Of a stretch of DNA of 45,582 nt, positions 9,238-17,849 are shown piece by piece. The position numbers and the translations under genes are program-made. The stretch is taken from positions 2,721 through 48,302 of the forward strand of contig PMLK01000039.1 in assembly GCA_003158875.1 (NCBI GenBank), written 5' to 3'. Position 1 is the first letter of the stretch. The number at the start of each line of letters is the position of its first letter. Source of the DNA: Chloroflexota bacterium. GTDB lineage: Bacteria; Chloroflexota; Limnocylindria; Limnocylindrales; CSP1-4. The notes beneath the pieces are model-generated. The model searched no databases. It was not told the DNA's origin and saw only the letters and a list, made by a program, of their open reading frames with translations.

Positions 9238-10965
9238 TCATACGTCCGACGGCGGCGCCTCGCCGAGGCCCGGCGTTGAGCCTATCGAGTCGGCAACCGT
9301 CCAGTTACGTGCCTTTGGCTTTGGCAGTAGCAGCGAGAAGATGAGTCCCAGCAACACAAAGCCCGTGGCCGCGAAGCCCGCCATTCGAGCCGACTGTACG
9401 AAGGCATCCTCGATCGGCGACGCAACCTCTTTGCCAAGCTGGCCGAGCGTGGCGGGATCCATCTCCGAGCCGAACTGCTTGGCCAGTGAGGGGTCGACCG
9501 TGCCGGATCGGAAGCCGATCAGCGCCTGACCGGCGGAACCTTCTATCGCCTGCCGGACCGCTACCTGGGCCGCGACCGGCAGTCCCGAAATCTTGGCCAG
9601 CCGGTCACCCGTGCCAACGCCGAGCGAGACGAAGAGGACAGAGCCAAGGATCGCAATGCCGAGCGCGGACCCGATCTGGCGCAGCATGGAGTTGGTCCCC
9701 GACGCCAGACCCGAGACTTCGGGCGGCACGTCGGCGAGGATGAGGCTCGTGAGCTGGGCTGAGGCAAAGCCAACGCCCAGGCCGTAGATGAACAGGGGCG
9801 GCACGAGAACCAGAACGTTGAGGTCACGTGACAGCAGCAGCGTGGTGATGAAGATGCCGATCGCCTCCAGGGCCATCCCGAGAGTCACCACGCGTCGCGG
9901 CCCAAACCGATTGGCGAGCGGCGCCGAGGTCGGCGCGGCGAAGAAGGCACCGATGGCGAGCGCGAGGATGGTCAGCCCGACCTGGAAGGCTGAGAGACCG
10001 ATCACCGCCTGAAGGAAGAGTGGCAGGACGAACAGGAGCCCGAACTCGCCGAGCGAGACGATCGTCCCGGCCAGGTTGCCGTAGCGGAAAGCGGGATATC
10101 GCCACAAGCCGAAGTCGAACAGGAAGAACTTACCGGCGCGCTCACGTCGGATCTCTACGACGGCAAAGGCAACCAGCATGGCGAAGCCGAGCAAGAACGT
10201 GAACGGAATGATGGAGACCGAGTCGAACGGCCAGCGCAAGCCGAAGAGCTCGAACGGCCGCGAGGGTGCGGTCCAGCCGTACGTGTAACCCTCGATCAAA
10301 CCGAAGACGACCGACGCCAGCCCGAGCGTGATCAGGACGAAACCGAACGGGTCGAATCCACCCTGCGCGTTTTCGTCGCACGACTCGTCGAGCCACATGC
10401 TCGTCCCGACAACTGCCAGCAAGCCGATCGGGACATTGACGTAGAAGGCCCAACGCCACGAAAGGTATGTCGTCAGCCAGCCGCCGATTAGCGGCCCGAG
10501 GGCGGCCATGCCGCCGATCACCGAGCCCCAGACGCCGAACGCAATGGCTCGGTCGCGTCCCTGGAAGTTGCTGTTGAGGATCGACTGCGTGGACGGCAGG
10601 ATCGCCGCCCCGCCGAGGCCCTGGAGGAACCGCGCACCTATGAGCGTCTCGCCACTCGGCGCGAAACCGGCCAGCACCGACGCGAAGAGAAAGAGCGCCA
10701 GGCCCGCCAGGTACATCTTGCGACGCCCGATCTGGTCGCCCAATCTGCCCATCGTGACCAGGAACGCGGCAAAGACCAGGGCATAGATCGTGTTGACCCA
10801 CTCGGTAGTGGTTCCGGAGAGGCCCAGATCGCGGGCGATCGACGGAACGGCGACGTTCACGATCGTCGCGTCCACGATGATCATGGCCACTCCGATACTG
10901 AGCATCGCCAGGCCAAGCCAGCGGCGACGCGTACCGGCTCGGCTCGTGAGATTGGGATTGGTCAC
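9238..10965 (-). CDS. MFS drug exporter, DHA2 (EmrB/QacA) family
   Basis: A 575-residue membrane transporter with about 14 hydrophobic segments, the DHA2 layout, so probably a proton-driven multidrug exporter. Family motifs visible include the loop GRLGDQIGRRKMYLAG (motif A), GARFLQGLGGAAILP (motif B) and WRWAFYVNVPIG. The large loop before the last TM segment (IEGSAGQAL... to ...GKEVASPIEDAF) is typical. The start is GTG 10965. It is divergent from a MarR regulator with a 59-nt shared AT-rich spacer, the classical arrangement in which the regulator represses the pump until a toxic ligand arrives. Confidence 0.92.
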   Translation of the reverse strand: MTNPNLTSRAGTRRRWLGLAMLSIGVAMIIVDATIVNVAVPSIARDLGLSGTTTEWVNTIYALVFAAFLVTMGRLGDQIGRRKMYLAGLALFLFASVLAGFAPSGETLIGARFLQGLGGAAILPSTQSILNSNFQGRDRAIAFGVWGSVIGGMAALGPLIGGWLTTYLSWRWAFYVNVPIGLLAVVGTSMWLDESCDENAQGGFDPFGFVLITLGLASVVFGLIEGYTYGWTAPSRPFELFGLRWPFDSVSIIPFTFLLGFAMLVAFAVVEIRRERAGKFFLFDFGLWRYPAFRYGNLAGTIVSLGEFGLLFVLPLFLQAVIGLSAFQVGLTILALAIGAFFAAPTSAPLANRFGPRRVVTLGMALEAIGIFITTLLLSRDLNVLVLVPPLFIYGLGVGFASAQLTSLILADVPPEVSGLASGTNSMLRQIGSALGIAILGSVLFVSLGVGTGDRLAKISGLPVAAQVAVRQAIEGSAGQALIGFRSGTVDPSLAKQFGSEMDPATLGQLGKEVASPIEDAFVQSARMAGFAATGFVLLGLIFSLLLPKPKARNWTVADSIGSTPGLGEAPPSDV

Positions 10966-11005
10966 GGTGTGGTAATCCTTGTGTAAGGCAACGTTTAGTA
11001 GAGGG

Positions 11006-11035
11006 ATTATGTTATATTCCTGCCATGGTTGACAA
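11006..11035 (-). promoter_or_regulatory. Candidate promoter of the DHA2 exporter, back to back with that of the MarR gene
   Basis: On the minus strand TTGTCA (11030-11035) and CATAAT (11006-11011) are 18 nt apart. On the plus strand TATATT (11013-11018) ends 6 nt before the MarR start ATG 11025, consistent with a leaderless transcript. The exporter -35 box therefore overlaps the first codons of the regulator, and one bound repressor could shut both promoters. The MarR -35 box is poor. Confidence 0.45.
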
Positions 11036-11585
11036 GGCCCCCACTACGGTCGACTTCTCGACGGCGAATCGGCCTTCCGACGCGGCGCTCGAGACCAGCC
11101 GGTTGCTGCTGGAGTTCCTGCACGCCGCCTACGCCACGCGTAACCTCGATAGGAATCCTGGGTTCGGCCCGTCCGACAGCACAGTCAAAAGCGAGCCGGC
11201 CGGCGTGCACGGCACCTCCGAAGAGGTTTCGGCTCATGCCGTCAGAGTCGCCATTCACATATACCAGCACGGCGAACGGACGGTCGGCCAGGTCGCTTCC
11301 GGGTTGGGCATCTCGTACGGTTGGGCCAGTCGCGTCGTTGACGAGGCCGAAGCGAGCGGCTATCTGATCCGCGAACGCGATGTCGACGACCGCCGGGTCG
11401 TGAGGGTCCGATTGAACCCGGACCGACTCGAGGAGGTCAAGCACGCCTCGGAGTGGCGCGGCCAGGCCGTTCAGCAGGCGCTCGAACCCCTCAGCGAAAC
11501 GGAAGGCAAGGCCGTCCGGCTCTTTCTACAACGCGTCACAGAACTCATGCTGAACGACGATCTACGGCAGGCCGGAAGCGCGTAG
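11025..11585 (+). CDS. MarR family regulator, probable repressor of the DHA2 exporter
   Basis: A 186-residue winged-helix protein. The helix-turn-helix reads TVGQVASGLGISYGWASRVVDEAEASGYL and the wing carries the MarR D-x-R signature in RERDVDDRRVVRVRL. Long helices at both ends would form the dimer interface. It is divergent from the exporter at 10965 over a 59-nt gap, which makes control of that pump the best guess. The ATG lies 6 nt after a TATATT box, so the mRNA may be leaderless. No ligand can be inferred. Confidence 0.85.
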   Translation: MVDKAPTTVDFSTANRPSDAALETSRLLLEFLHAAYATRNLDRNPGFGPSDSTVKSEPAGVHGTSEEVSAHAVRVAIHIYQHGERTVGQVASGLGISYGWASRVVDEAEASGYLIRERDVDDRRVVRVRLNPDRLEEVKHASEWRGQAVQQALEPLSETEGKAVRLFLQRVTELMLNDDLRQAGSA

Positions 11586-11600
11586 GCGAGGCCTAGCCGG

Positions 11601-11606
11601 TACAAT
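11601..11606 (+). promoter_or_regulatory. -10-like box upstream of second fabF
   Basis: TACAAT stands out in a GC-rich 165-nt spacer, about 145 nt upstream of the second ketoacyl synthase. No convincing -35 box is seen. The rest of this spacer shows no gene. Confidence 0.25.
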
Positions 11607-11750
11607 CTGTGGGTCGGATGCGCTACGCCGAGGGAGGCCTGGTGGCACCGACCGCCGTCCCATCGACTGACAGGTGTCCGTCGAGTCCGATGAGTTGGGC
11701 GCCGCCTGCGGTGGTCGCCTCCGCTTGCCAAACGTCTTAGGAGATGGCCC

Positions 11751-13016
11751 GTGCCCGCTACCGATCCCGCTCGTCGTGCCGTAGTTACCGGCCTTGGCGC
11801 CGTTACCCCCATCGGCAATACCGCCAAAGCCTACTGGGACAGCCTTCTTGCGGGCGTATCCGGAGTCGGGCCGATTACGCAGTTCGATCCAAGCGGGCTT
11901 GAGGTTCGGATCGCGGCCGAGGTCAAGGACTTCGACCCATGCATCGCCATGGATCGAAAGATGGCCCGGCGCATGAGCCGCTTCATTCATCTGGCGATGG
12001 CGGCCACGGCTGAAGCGGTCGAGGACTCGGGCATCGACTTTGCCGCATACGACCAGGATCAGCGCGATCGCGTAGCCGTCTGCCTGAACACGGGCGGCGG
12101 CGGCATGGACCAGGTCATCATCGGCACTCAGGTGATCGCCGACAAAGGCCCGGGCCAGGTTTCGCCCTTCGCCATTCCCGCACTGTCAGGATCGATGGCC
12201 GCCTGCCAGGTCTCGATGAAGTACGGCATCACCGGCCCCGTCATCACCCAGGTTGCGGCCTGCGCCAGTAGCGTCATCGCCTTCATCGACGGCCTGCGCA
12301 TGATCCGCAGCGGCGAAGTGGACGTCGCGCTCGTGGGCGGCACCGAAGGCTCGCTGCTGCCGATCGCTTTCGCCGCGCTCGGAAACATGGGCGCTCTCTC
12401 GAGCAGAAATGACGATCCCACCCACGCCTCGCGACCGTTCGATCGCGAACGCGACGGCTTCGTCTTCGGCGAGGGCGCCGCAGTGGTGGTTCTCGAGTCA
12501 GCCGAACACGCGATGGCCCGCGGCGCCAACATCCTGTGCGAAGTGGCCGGCGGCGGAATGACCGCCGACGCGTTCCACATCAGCGCTCCGGACCCGTCCG
12601 GGCGTGGCGCAGCCGCGGCGATGACCAAGGCAATGCGCGACGCCGCCGTCGCCCCGGACGAAGTGGACTACATCGTGGCCCACGGCACGTCCACGCCGCT
12701 CAACGACATGACCGAAACGAAGGCCATCAAGGTGGCCTTCGGCGCACATGCCTACAAGACCGCGATCAGCTCGCCGAAATCGATGGTCGGGCACCTGCTC
12801 GGCGCCGCCGGTGCCGTCAGCGCACTGGCCGCGATCGGGGCAATCCGGGACGGCGTGATGCCGCCTACCGCAAACCTCGAAAACCCGGACCCGGAATGCG
12901 ACCTGGACTACATCCCCAAGGTCAAGCGAGCCAAGAAGGTCGACATCGCGATCATCAACGGCTTCGGCTTCGGCGGCCAGAACGCGGTCACCGTCTTTCG
13001 GCGCTTCGAGGCGTAA
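11751..13016 (+). CDS. fabF: Beta-ketoacyl-ACP synthase II (second paralogue)
   Basis: 421 residues from GTG 11751, with AGGAG about 8 nt upstream. Canonical start AVVTGLGAVTPIGNTAKAYW. Catalytic residues: Cys171 in QVAACASSVIAF, His311 in VAHGTSTPLND and His348 in KSMVGHLLGAAGA; the C-terminus has the NGFGFGGQNAV turn. It is clearly diverged from the copy at 7349 (for example CASS in place of CSTG after the nucleophile) and is separated from the fabD cluster by the exporter and its regulator. Likely a condensing enzyme with different chain-length preference; this is inference from having two copies. Confidence 0.93.
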   Translation: MPATDPARRAVVTGLGAVTPIGNTAKAYWDSLLAGVSGVGPITQFDPSGLEVRIAAEVKDFDPCIAMDRKMARRMSRFIHLAMAATAEAVEDSGIDFAAYDQDQRDRVAVCLNTGGGGMDQVIIGTQVIADKGPGQVSPFAIPALSGSMAACQVSMKYGITGPVITQVAACASSVIAFIDGLRMIRSGEVDVALVGGTEGSLLPIAFAALGNMGALSSRNDDPTHASRPFDRERDGFVFGEGAAVVVLESAEHAMARGANILCEVAGGGMTADAFHISAPDPSGRGAAAAMTKAMRDAAVAPDEVDYIVAHGTSTPLNDMTETKAIKVAFGAHAYKTAISSPKSMVGHLLGAAGAVSALAAIGAIRDGVMPPTANLENPDPECDLDYIPKVKRAKKVDIAIINGFGFGGQNAVTVFRRFEA

Positions 13017-13060
13017 GGTCGCTCCCGAGATCTGTTCGAACCGCAACGCGGAAACGGCCC

Positions 13061-13079
13061 GCCGCTCCGCGTGAGCGGC
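13061..13079 (+). terminator. Short hairpin after second fabF
   Basis: GCCGCTC and GAGCGGC form a perfect 7-bp stem with a 5-nt loop, 45 nt after the fabF stop. No U-tract follows, so termination is uncertain. Confidence 0.35.
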
Positions 13080-13097
13080 TGCGTGTAGGATTTGGAC

Positions 13098-13607
13098 GTG
13101 CTTCGCCGTCGACTCCTTCCTCCCTGGCTGCGACGCGGCGTTGAGGCCGGTGTCGTGGGAGCCCTCCTGTCTCTCGGCACTCTCGTCGCGTTCCAGGTGA
13201 GTAGGCCCGAGCCGCGGCTGGTTCTGCCGACCGGCCTTGACAGTGCGTTCATCTTGCTGCCCGCGGTGGTCGCCCTAGGCGTGTTCGTGGTTGCGTACCC
13301 AACGTTCATGGCGGCCACGCGAGGTGATGCAGTCATGGGTATCGTGGCCGCGTTCCTGGTGGCGGCCGACGCGCTCATGCTGGTTTCATTCGCCATCGGC
13401 GATCAGGTCGTGGTTCACCCGATCGGACGCAGTCTTCCGCTGGGCATCGTCGCGGCGGCGGCCTCGCTGCCGGTGGCGCTCGCGGCAGCTTTGGTGGGCC
13501 AGGTTACGGCGCCGTTCGGCTTCGGGCACTCGGCCGGAATCCGTTCGGCCGTGGCCGGTGCTGTCGTCGGTCTGGCGGCGGCGATCGTCGTCGCCTATAC
13601 CGTCTAG
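13098..13607 (+). CDS. Small integral membrane protein, 169 aa
   Basis: Not recognised at family level. Four or five hydrophobic segments are visible: AGVVGALLSLGTLVAF, AFILLPAVVALGVFVVAY, VMGIVAAFLVAADALMLVSF, LGIVAAAASLPVALAAALV and SAVAGAVVGLAAAIVVAY. The N-terminus is Arg-rich, so it should face the cytoplasm. GTG 13098 has AGGA 9 nt upstream; TTG 13092 is the alternative. It is convergent with copA with only 18 nt between the stop codons. No functional motif is seen. Confidence 0.6.
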   Translation: MLRRRLLPPWLRRGVEAGVVGALLSLGTLVAFQVSRPEPRLVLPTGLDSAFILLPAVVALGVFVVAYPTFMAATRGDAVMGIVAAFLVAADALMLVSFAIGDQVVVHPIGRSLPLGIVAAAASLPVALAAALVGQVTAPFGFGHSAGIRSAVAGAVVGLAAAIVVAYTV

Positions 13608-13625
13608 GCGACGGCCCGCGGTGAA

Positions 13626-16055
13626 CTAAGCGGCAGCGGCCGAGTTGAGACGCAACGCGGCCGTCGACCTGGCCGCGCTGGACCCCAGATCGAATCGGCG
13701 AAGTCGCAGCGAGTTGGTCACGACGCTGACCGATGAGAGAGCCATGGCGCCCGCCGCGAGCGCCGGGTTGAGCGTGACACCCAGGATCGGGAATAGCGCG
13801 CCCATCGCCACCGGGATCAGGACTACGTTGTAGCCGAAGGCCCACAACAGATTCTGGCGAATCACGCGCCGGGTCTGGCGGGAGAGCCGGATGGCCGTGG
13901 CCACGGCTCGCGGATCGCCACCGACCAGCGTCACGTCCGACGCTTCCATGGCCACGTCCGCGCCCGTACCGATAGCGATTCCCACGTCCGCGCGCGCCAG
14001 CGCCGGAGCGTCGTTGATACCGTCACCGACCATCGCCACTCGCCGGCCGCGGGCCTGGATGGCCGCCACGGCATCGGCCTTGCCGGCCGGCAGCACTTCC
14101 GCCATAACTCTCCCCGGGGCGATTCCCACGGCCGCGGCCACGGAACGGGCGACGCGGAGACCGTCGCCGGTCACGAGCCAGACTTCGACGCCTGCCGCGG
14201 TCAGCTCCCGAACGGCCTGGGCAGCTTCGGGCTTGATCTCGTCCACGGTCGGCAATAGGCCGGCGGCCCGGCCGTCGATCGCGACGTAGGTGACGGCCGA
14301 GGCAGCTTCGGACGCCGAGTGGGTCGCTGACGCCGCTTGCGTTGCCTGCGTCGCTTGTGTCATCGCCGAAGCGCTCCCCCCGGTCTCCGCGGAGTGAGAG
14401 GCCGCGGCCAGTGCTCCCAGTTCGACTCCCTCCGACTCGAGGTAGGCCGCGGTTCCAACCAGCACAGTTCGCCCGTCCACGCGGCCTCGCACGCCACGCC
14501 CCGTCACGGCCTCGAAGGCTTCCACCGTTCCTCGACCGATGCCGAGTTCGTCGGCGCGGGCGAGGATCGCCGCGGCCAGTGGATGCTCACTCCCCCGCTC
14601 CACGGCCGCGGCCGCGTCGAGTACCGCCACCGGTTCGAACCCCGGCGCGGTTACAACGTCTCCGAGCGTGGGCCGGCCGCGAGTCAACGTTCCGGTCTTG
14701 TCGAACACCACGGCCTGTATGCCGGCCGCAAGTTCCAGAGCCTCGCCGCCCCGGATGAGAATGCCCGCTTCGGCGCCCTTGCCCGTCCCGACCATAATCG
14801 CCGTCGGCGTCGCCAGACCCATCGCACAGGGGCACGAAATCACCACTACCGTGATGAAGGCAACGAGCGCGTGAGTGACTTTGGGATCCGGACCGAAGAC
14901 GTACCACAGGCCGAACGTCAGCGCTCCGAGGCCGAGCACCACCGGCACGAATATGCCGCCGATCCGATCCGCGAGCCGCTGAATCGGAGCCTTGGAACCC
15001 TGTGCCCGCCGCACCAGGTCGACTATGTGGGCCAGCGCCGTGTCGTGCCCGACCCGGGTCGCGCGGAAGAGGAACGTGCCCCGGCCGTTCATCGTGGCCC
15101 CGATGACCTGCGCCCCGGAACTCTTCAGGACCGGCAACGGCTCGCCGGTCAGCATGGATTCGTCGACGGTCGACTCGCCCTCGACGACCTTGCCATCGAC
15201 CGGTACCCGCTCGCCGGGCCGGACACGCACGAGGTCGCCGACACGAACGTCCTCCAGGGGAACGTCGATCTCAGCGCCGGCCCTGACGATGCGAGCCGAT
15301 TGCGCCTGCAGGCCGAGTAGCTCCTTGATCGCTCCGACGGTCTGGGACTTGGCCCGCGCCTCGAGCCAGCGACCCATCAGCACCAGCCCGACGATCGCCG
15401 TCGAACTGTCGAAGTAGGTCTCAGGTTGAATGCCGGCCGAGCGGAGGATTTCGGGGGCGACGGTCACCAGCACACTGTAGGCCCAGGCGGTTGTAGTGCC
15501 GACCACCACGAGGGTATCCATACCGGTGGACCGATGGATCGCCGATCGCCATGCCGCTCGATAGAAGCGCCGGCCGGCCCAGAACTGGACGAAAGTGGCC
15601 GGGCCCAGCAGCAGCCAGGCCAGCTGCTCCATCCCGATCGGCAGCGACGGGGCGTACATCAAGCCCATCGCGACGGCCGCCACGAGCAACGCCACGGCCG
15701 CCGAGATTCCCAGCGAACGTCTGTCGTGGGCTCGTTCCGCGGCCTCGGCATCCGCTTCGTCGGCGAGGCTCAAGGCCGTTCCGTCGGCGGCGGCAGGGAC
15801 CTGCCGAACCTCGTAGCCGGCCGCCTCGATGGCCCGCGCCAGTTCGTCGAGCCCCGCGATCTCGGGCAGGTATCTGATCGTGGCGACTTCCGTGGCCAGA
15901 TTCACATTGGCTTCGGCTACGCCCGGGGTCTTGCGCAGAAAGCGCTCAATCCGGTTCACGCACGAGGCGCAGCTCATGCCCTCGATGGGCAGCGATATCT
16001 CCGCGGAGACTGTCGGGGAATCAGGAACTGATACTGTCGCGCTTGGTGTTTCCAT
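13626..16055 (-). CDS. copA: Copper-translocating P-type (P1B) ATPase
   Basis: Exports Cu(I) across the membrane at the cost of ATP. 809 residues. The N-terminal heavy-metal domain has its CxxC at Cys29/Cys32 (GMSCASCV). The transmembrane metal site is CPC in [11 protein letters not shown] (about residue 406), the phosphorylated Asp is in DKTGTLT (about 450), the nucleotide-domain HP motif is SEHPLAAAI and the hinge is [21 protein letters not shown] 16055 is chosen because a TTGCCG-17-TATACT promoter ends 10 nt before it, giving a nearly leaderless mRNA; the ORF continues upstream to 16115 but would run through the promoter. Odd: an Ala/Ser/Thr/Gln-rich insert ([20 protein letters not shown]) in the nucleotide-binding domain. 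Confidence 0.94.
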   Translation of the reverse strand: METPSATVSVPDSPTVSAEISLPIEGMSCASCVNRIERFLRKTPGVAEANVNLATEVATIRYLPEIAGLDELARAIEAAGYEVRQVPAAADGTALSLADEADAEAAERAHDRRSLGISAAVALLVAAVAMGLMYAPSLPIGMEQLAWLLLGPATFVQFWAGRRFYRAAWRSAIHRSTGMDTLVVVGTTTAWAYSVLVTVAPEILRSAGIQPETYFDSSTAIVGLVLMGRWLEARAKSQTVGAIKELLGLQAQSARIVRAGAEIDVPLEDVRVGDLVRVRPGERVPVDGKVVEGESTVDESMLTGEPLPVLKSSGAQVIGATMNGRGTFLFRATRVGHDTALAHIVDLVRRAQGSKAPIQRLADRIGGIFVPVVLGLGALTFGLWYVFGPDPKVTHALVAFITVVVISCPCAMGLATPTAIMVGTGKGAEAGILIRGGEALELAAGIQAVVFDKTGTLTRGRPTLGDVVTAPGFEPVAVLDAAAAVERGSEHPLAAAILARADELGIGRGTVEAFEAVTGRGVRGRVDGRTVLVGTAAYLESEGVELGALAAASHSAETGGSASAMTQATQATQAASATHSASEAASAVTYVAIDGRAAGLLPTVDEIKPEAAQAVRELTAAGVEVWLVTGDGLRVARSVAAAVGIAPGRVMAEVLPAGKADAVAAIQARGRRVAMVGDGINDAPALARADVGIAIGTGADVAMEASDVTLVGGDPRAVATAIRLSRQTRRVIRQNLLWAFGYNVVLIPVAMGALFPILGVTLNPALAAGAMALSSVSVVTNSLRLRRFDLGSSAARSTAALRLNSAAAA

Positions 16056-16070
16056 ACTCCCGGGGAGTAT
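16054..16070. promoter_or_regulatory. CsoR-like operator overlapping the copA -10 box and start
   Basis: ATACTCCCGGGGAGTAT is an inverted repeat with perfect 7-bp arms and a CGG centre. GC-rich cores flanked by ATA/TAT are typical of copper-sensing CsoR operators in front of copA genes. It overlaps the copA -10 hexamer and the start codon, so a bound repressor would block RNA polymerase. No csoR gene is in the window. Confidence 0.6.
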
Positions 16071-16094
16071 AGGCGTGTCGAGTCCATTCGGCAA
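16066..16094 (-). promoter_or_regulatory. copA promoter
   Basis: On the minus strand TTGCCG (16089-16094) and TATACT (16066-16071) are separated by exactly 17 nt. The expected start site falls at or a few bases before ATG 16055, so the transcript would be leaderless or nearly so. Confidence 0.65.
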
Positions 16095-16140
16095 CGATCC
16101 AGACTCGACAACCACGATTCAGGCTCAGTCGCAGACCTGG

Positions 16141-16158
16141 TACCGTCGGGGGTATTCT
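16141..16158 (+). promoter_or_regulatory. Candidate promoter and imperfect copper-operator-like site of the divergent MFS gene
   Basis: TACCGTCGGGGGTAT (16141-16155) is an imperfect TACC...GGTA dyad overlapping a TATTCT -10-like box (16153-16158) that ends 8 nt before ATG 16167. No good -35 box is seen. The resemblance to CsoR-type sites is suggestive only. Confidence 0.3.
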
Positions 16159-16166
16159 TTCGCGCG

Positions 16167-17459
16167 ATGACCACGGCACCTGCCCACGACCCAGAGGTCA
16201 CCACTACGGAGATCCAGGTCGACGTGCACTTGACCACGCCGTGGACTTTGCGTGCCATCTACACGGCGATTGGCCTCTCGACGGCGTCCCTGGTCACGTT
16301 CGTGCCGGTGATTCTCAAGACCCGCGGCCTGGACCCGGCGGTGATCGGGCTCGTGGCTTCGCTGGGGGCCCTGCTCTCCACCCTGGTTGTGCCGTTATGG
16401 GGCCACCTGGCCGACGCCGTTGTGGGGCGGATCCGCGCCTTTCGGATTGGGTTGATCCTGGCCTCGACGGCGGCCGTGGGACTTCTTCTCGACCTGCCTC
16501 TGGCGCTCATTGCTGTCTTGCTCGCAACCTTCACGATCTATGCAAGCCTCTTCATTGGGCTGGCCGACTCTCTGGCGGTGGCGGAATTGCCTGCCCCTGA
16601 ACGCCAATACGGGGCCTTACGAGCCCATGCCAGCCTGTCCTACACGGTCGGCATCGTACTCGTGGGATTCCTTTACAGCTGGTCGGGCTACGGCCTGGCG
16701 CCCGTGGTCTTCCTGGTTTGGGCCGTCAGCCTGTTTGTGCTCGTCGGTCGCATTCCGGATCCGACGAGGCCGGCAAAGACTCGGACCGACTCCTCTGTGC
16801 CCGGGAGTCGTCGGACGATCCGTTTTGGCTCGCCCGGTCGGGCGGTGGCGGTCCAGCCGCGTCTGCTGACCATCATGATCGTCTTCGCCGTCGCCTTTAC
16901 CGGGATCCAGGGGGCGCTGACCTTCATCGGGATCCGGATCATTGAGCTCGGTGGACAGCCATCCGACGTAGCAATCTCATTCGGAGTCGCGGCGCTGGCC
17001 GAGATTCCGGGTCTGGTGGCGGCTGGATGGCTGGGGCGGCGGATCGGGCTGCGGCCGCTCCTGGTGGCGTCGTTGACCCTTTACGGGCTGTGCATCGCAT
17101 CGTGGGGCGTCCTGCCGATTGCGGTAGCGATCAACGCCACCCGCGCGGTCACCGGTCTCTGCAACGGAGCCCTCATGGCGGCCCGGGTTCTGCTCGTCCC
17201 CCGACTCCTGCCACGATCTCTCCAGGCTACTGGGCAGGTTCTCTTTCAGGCCTCCAGCCTGGGTTTTGGCAGCGTCCTGGGAAGTGTGGTCGGAGGGATG
17301 GTCTACGGCGCCTTCGGCCCCGCGATCTCGTTTGCCGCGGCAGGGAGCGTCGCGATCGCGGGCGGCCTGGCGGCATGGTTCGTACTGGACGGTGCGATTG
17401 GTGGAAACCTGACCGGAACGACGCCCGACGAACGGCGCCTGCACGACCCACTGGGCTGA
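16167..17459 (+). CDS. MFS transporter, divergent from copA
   Basis: A 430-residue carrier with about 12 hydrophobic segments in two halves joined by a charged central loop (DPTRPAKTRTDSSVPGSRR). The segment GALRAHASLSYTVGIVLVG resembles the conserved loop of the MFS_1-like/LacY-type group, and LGRRIGLRPLLVASL is a motif-A-like loop in the second half. The substrate is not readable. ATG 16167 lies 8 nt after a TATTCT box and may be leaderless. It shares a 111-nt regulatory region with copA, so a link to copper uptake or stress is possible but unproven. Confidence 0.85.
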   Translation: MTTAPAHDPEVTTTEIQVDVHLTTPWTLRAIYTAIGLSTASLVTFVPVILKTRGLDPAVIGLVASLGALLSTLVVPLWGHLADAVVGRIRAFRIGLILASTAAVGLLLDLPLALIAVLLATFTIYASLFIGLADSLAVAELPAPERQYGALRAHASLSYTVGIVLVGFLYSWSGYGLAPVVFLVWAVSLFVLVGRIPDPTRPAKTRTDSSVPGSRRTIRFGSPGRAVAVQPRLLTIMIVFAVAFTGIQGALTFIGIRIIELGGQPSDVAISFGVAALAEIPGLVAAGWLGRRIGLRPLLVASLTLYGLCIASWGVLPIAVAINATRAVTGLCNGALMAARVLLVPRLLPRSLQATGQVLFQASSLGFGSVLGSVVGGMVYGAFGPAISFAAAGSVAIAGGLAAWFVLDGAIGGNLTGTTPDERRLHDPLG

Positions 17460-17490
17460 CTTCGACCGCGAACGAGGTACCTGGTTAGCG

Positions 17491-17540
17491 TGGCACGCCC
17501 GGGATGATTCGAACCCCCGACCCTCTGATCCTAAGTCCGG
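17491..17540 (-). tRNA. 3' half of a tRNA (degenerate; likely attachment-site remnant)
   Basis: Read on the minus strand, the sequence runs from an anticodon-loop-like CTTAGGATCAGA through the T-arm GGGGGTTCGAATCATCC to the acceptor strand CGGGCGT and an encoded GCCA end. The T-loop TTCGAAT and the GATCAGAGGG junction resemble bacterial tRNA-Arg. The T-stem has a G-A mismatch, and upstream of the anticodon region the D-arm cannot be folded; an ACGCACG at 17572-17578 only imperfectly matches the acceptor. It is therefore unlikely to be a working tRNA. Its 5' side faces the accessory region, as expected for the att scar left when an island integrates at a tRNA anticodon loop. Confidence 0.5.
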
Positions 17541-17740
17541 TTCCCGTCAGAGCAAGCAGCTAGAGTCGATTCGTGCGTGGAACGGCCGTCGCGAGGACGC
17601 CGTCTTCGTCGATTCCGGGATGAGTCTGGATCCCGCCCCGGAGAGAGTCTTGGTCCCATCGCGGGAACCTGAAAGATTCCGATGCCTCGTCGGAATCGTT
17701 TCCTTCAAATGCCCACCACGAGACTTAGGGTTGAATCATA

Positions 17741-17770
17741 CGCCTCGAGGCGGACGTGTTCGCCTCGAGG
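17741..17770. repeat. Tandem CGCCTCGAGG palindromic boxes spaced by 20 bp
   Basis: CGCCTCGAGGCG is a perfect 12-bp palindrome at 17741-17752, and its first ten bases recur at 17761-17770, exactly two helical turns further on the same face of DNA. They lie about 80-110 nt upstream of the regulator gene at 17850 and look like paired operator boxes. The rest of the 17541-17849 spacer shows no gene. Confidence 0.45.
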
Positions 17771-17799
17771 CACGGTGTCGCGGCGCAATACTAGCGTGC

Positions 17800-17844
17800 T
17801 TGACTCAGGGATCCTCGTGCACTCATACAGCACTCGGAGTGCAC
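17800..17844 (+). promoter_or_regulatory. Promoter and nested inverted repeats in front of the MNT regulator
   Basis: TTGACT (17800-17805) is followed after 18 nt by CATACA, a plausible -35/-10 pair. GTGCACT (17817-17823) and AGTGCAC (17838-17844) form a 7-bp inverted repeat around this -10, and a second dyad GCACTCGGAGTGC is nested inside. GGAG (17836-17839) is the ribosome binding site for ATG 17850. The layout fits autoregulation by the downstream DNA-binding protein. Confidence 0.45.
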
Positions 17845-17849
17845 TATAG

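Noticed and set aside
17491-17578. Functional tRNA gene
   Set aside because: The D-arm and anticodon stem do not fold, and the acceptor and T-stem carry mismatches.
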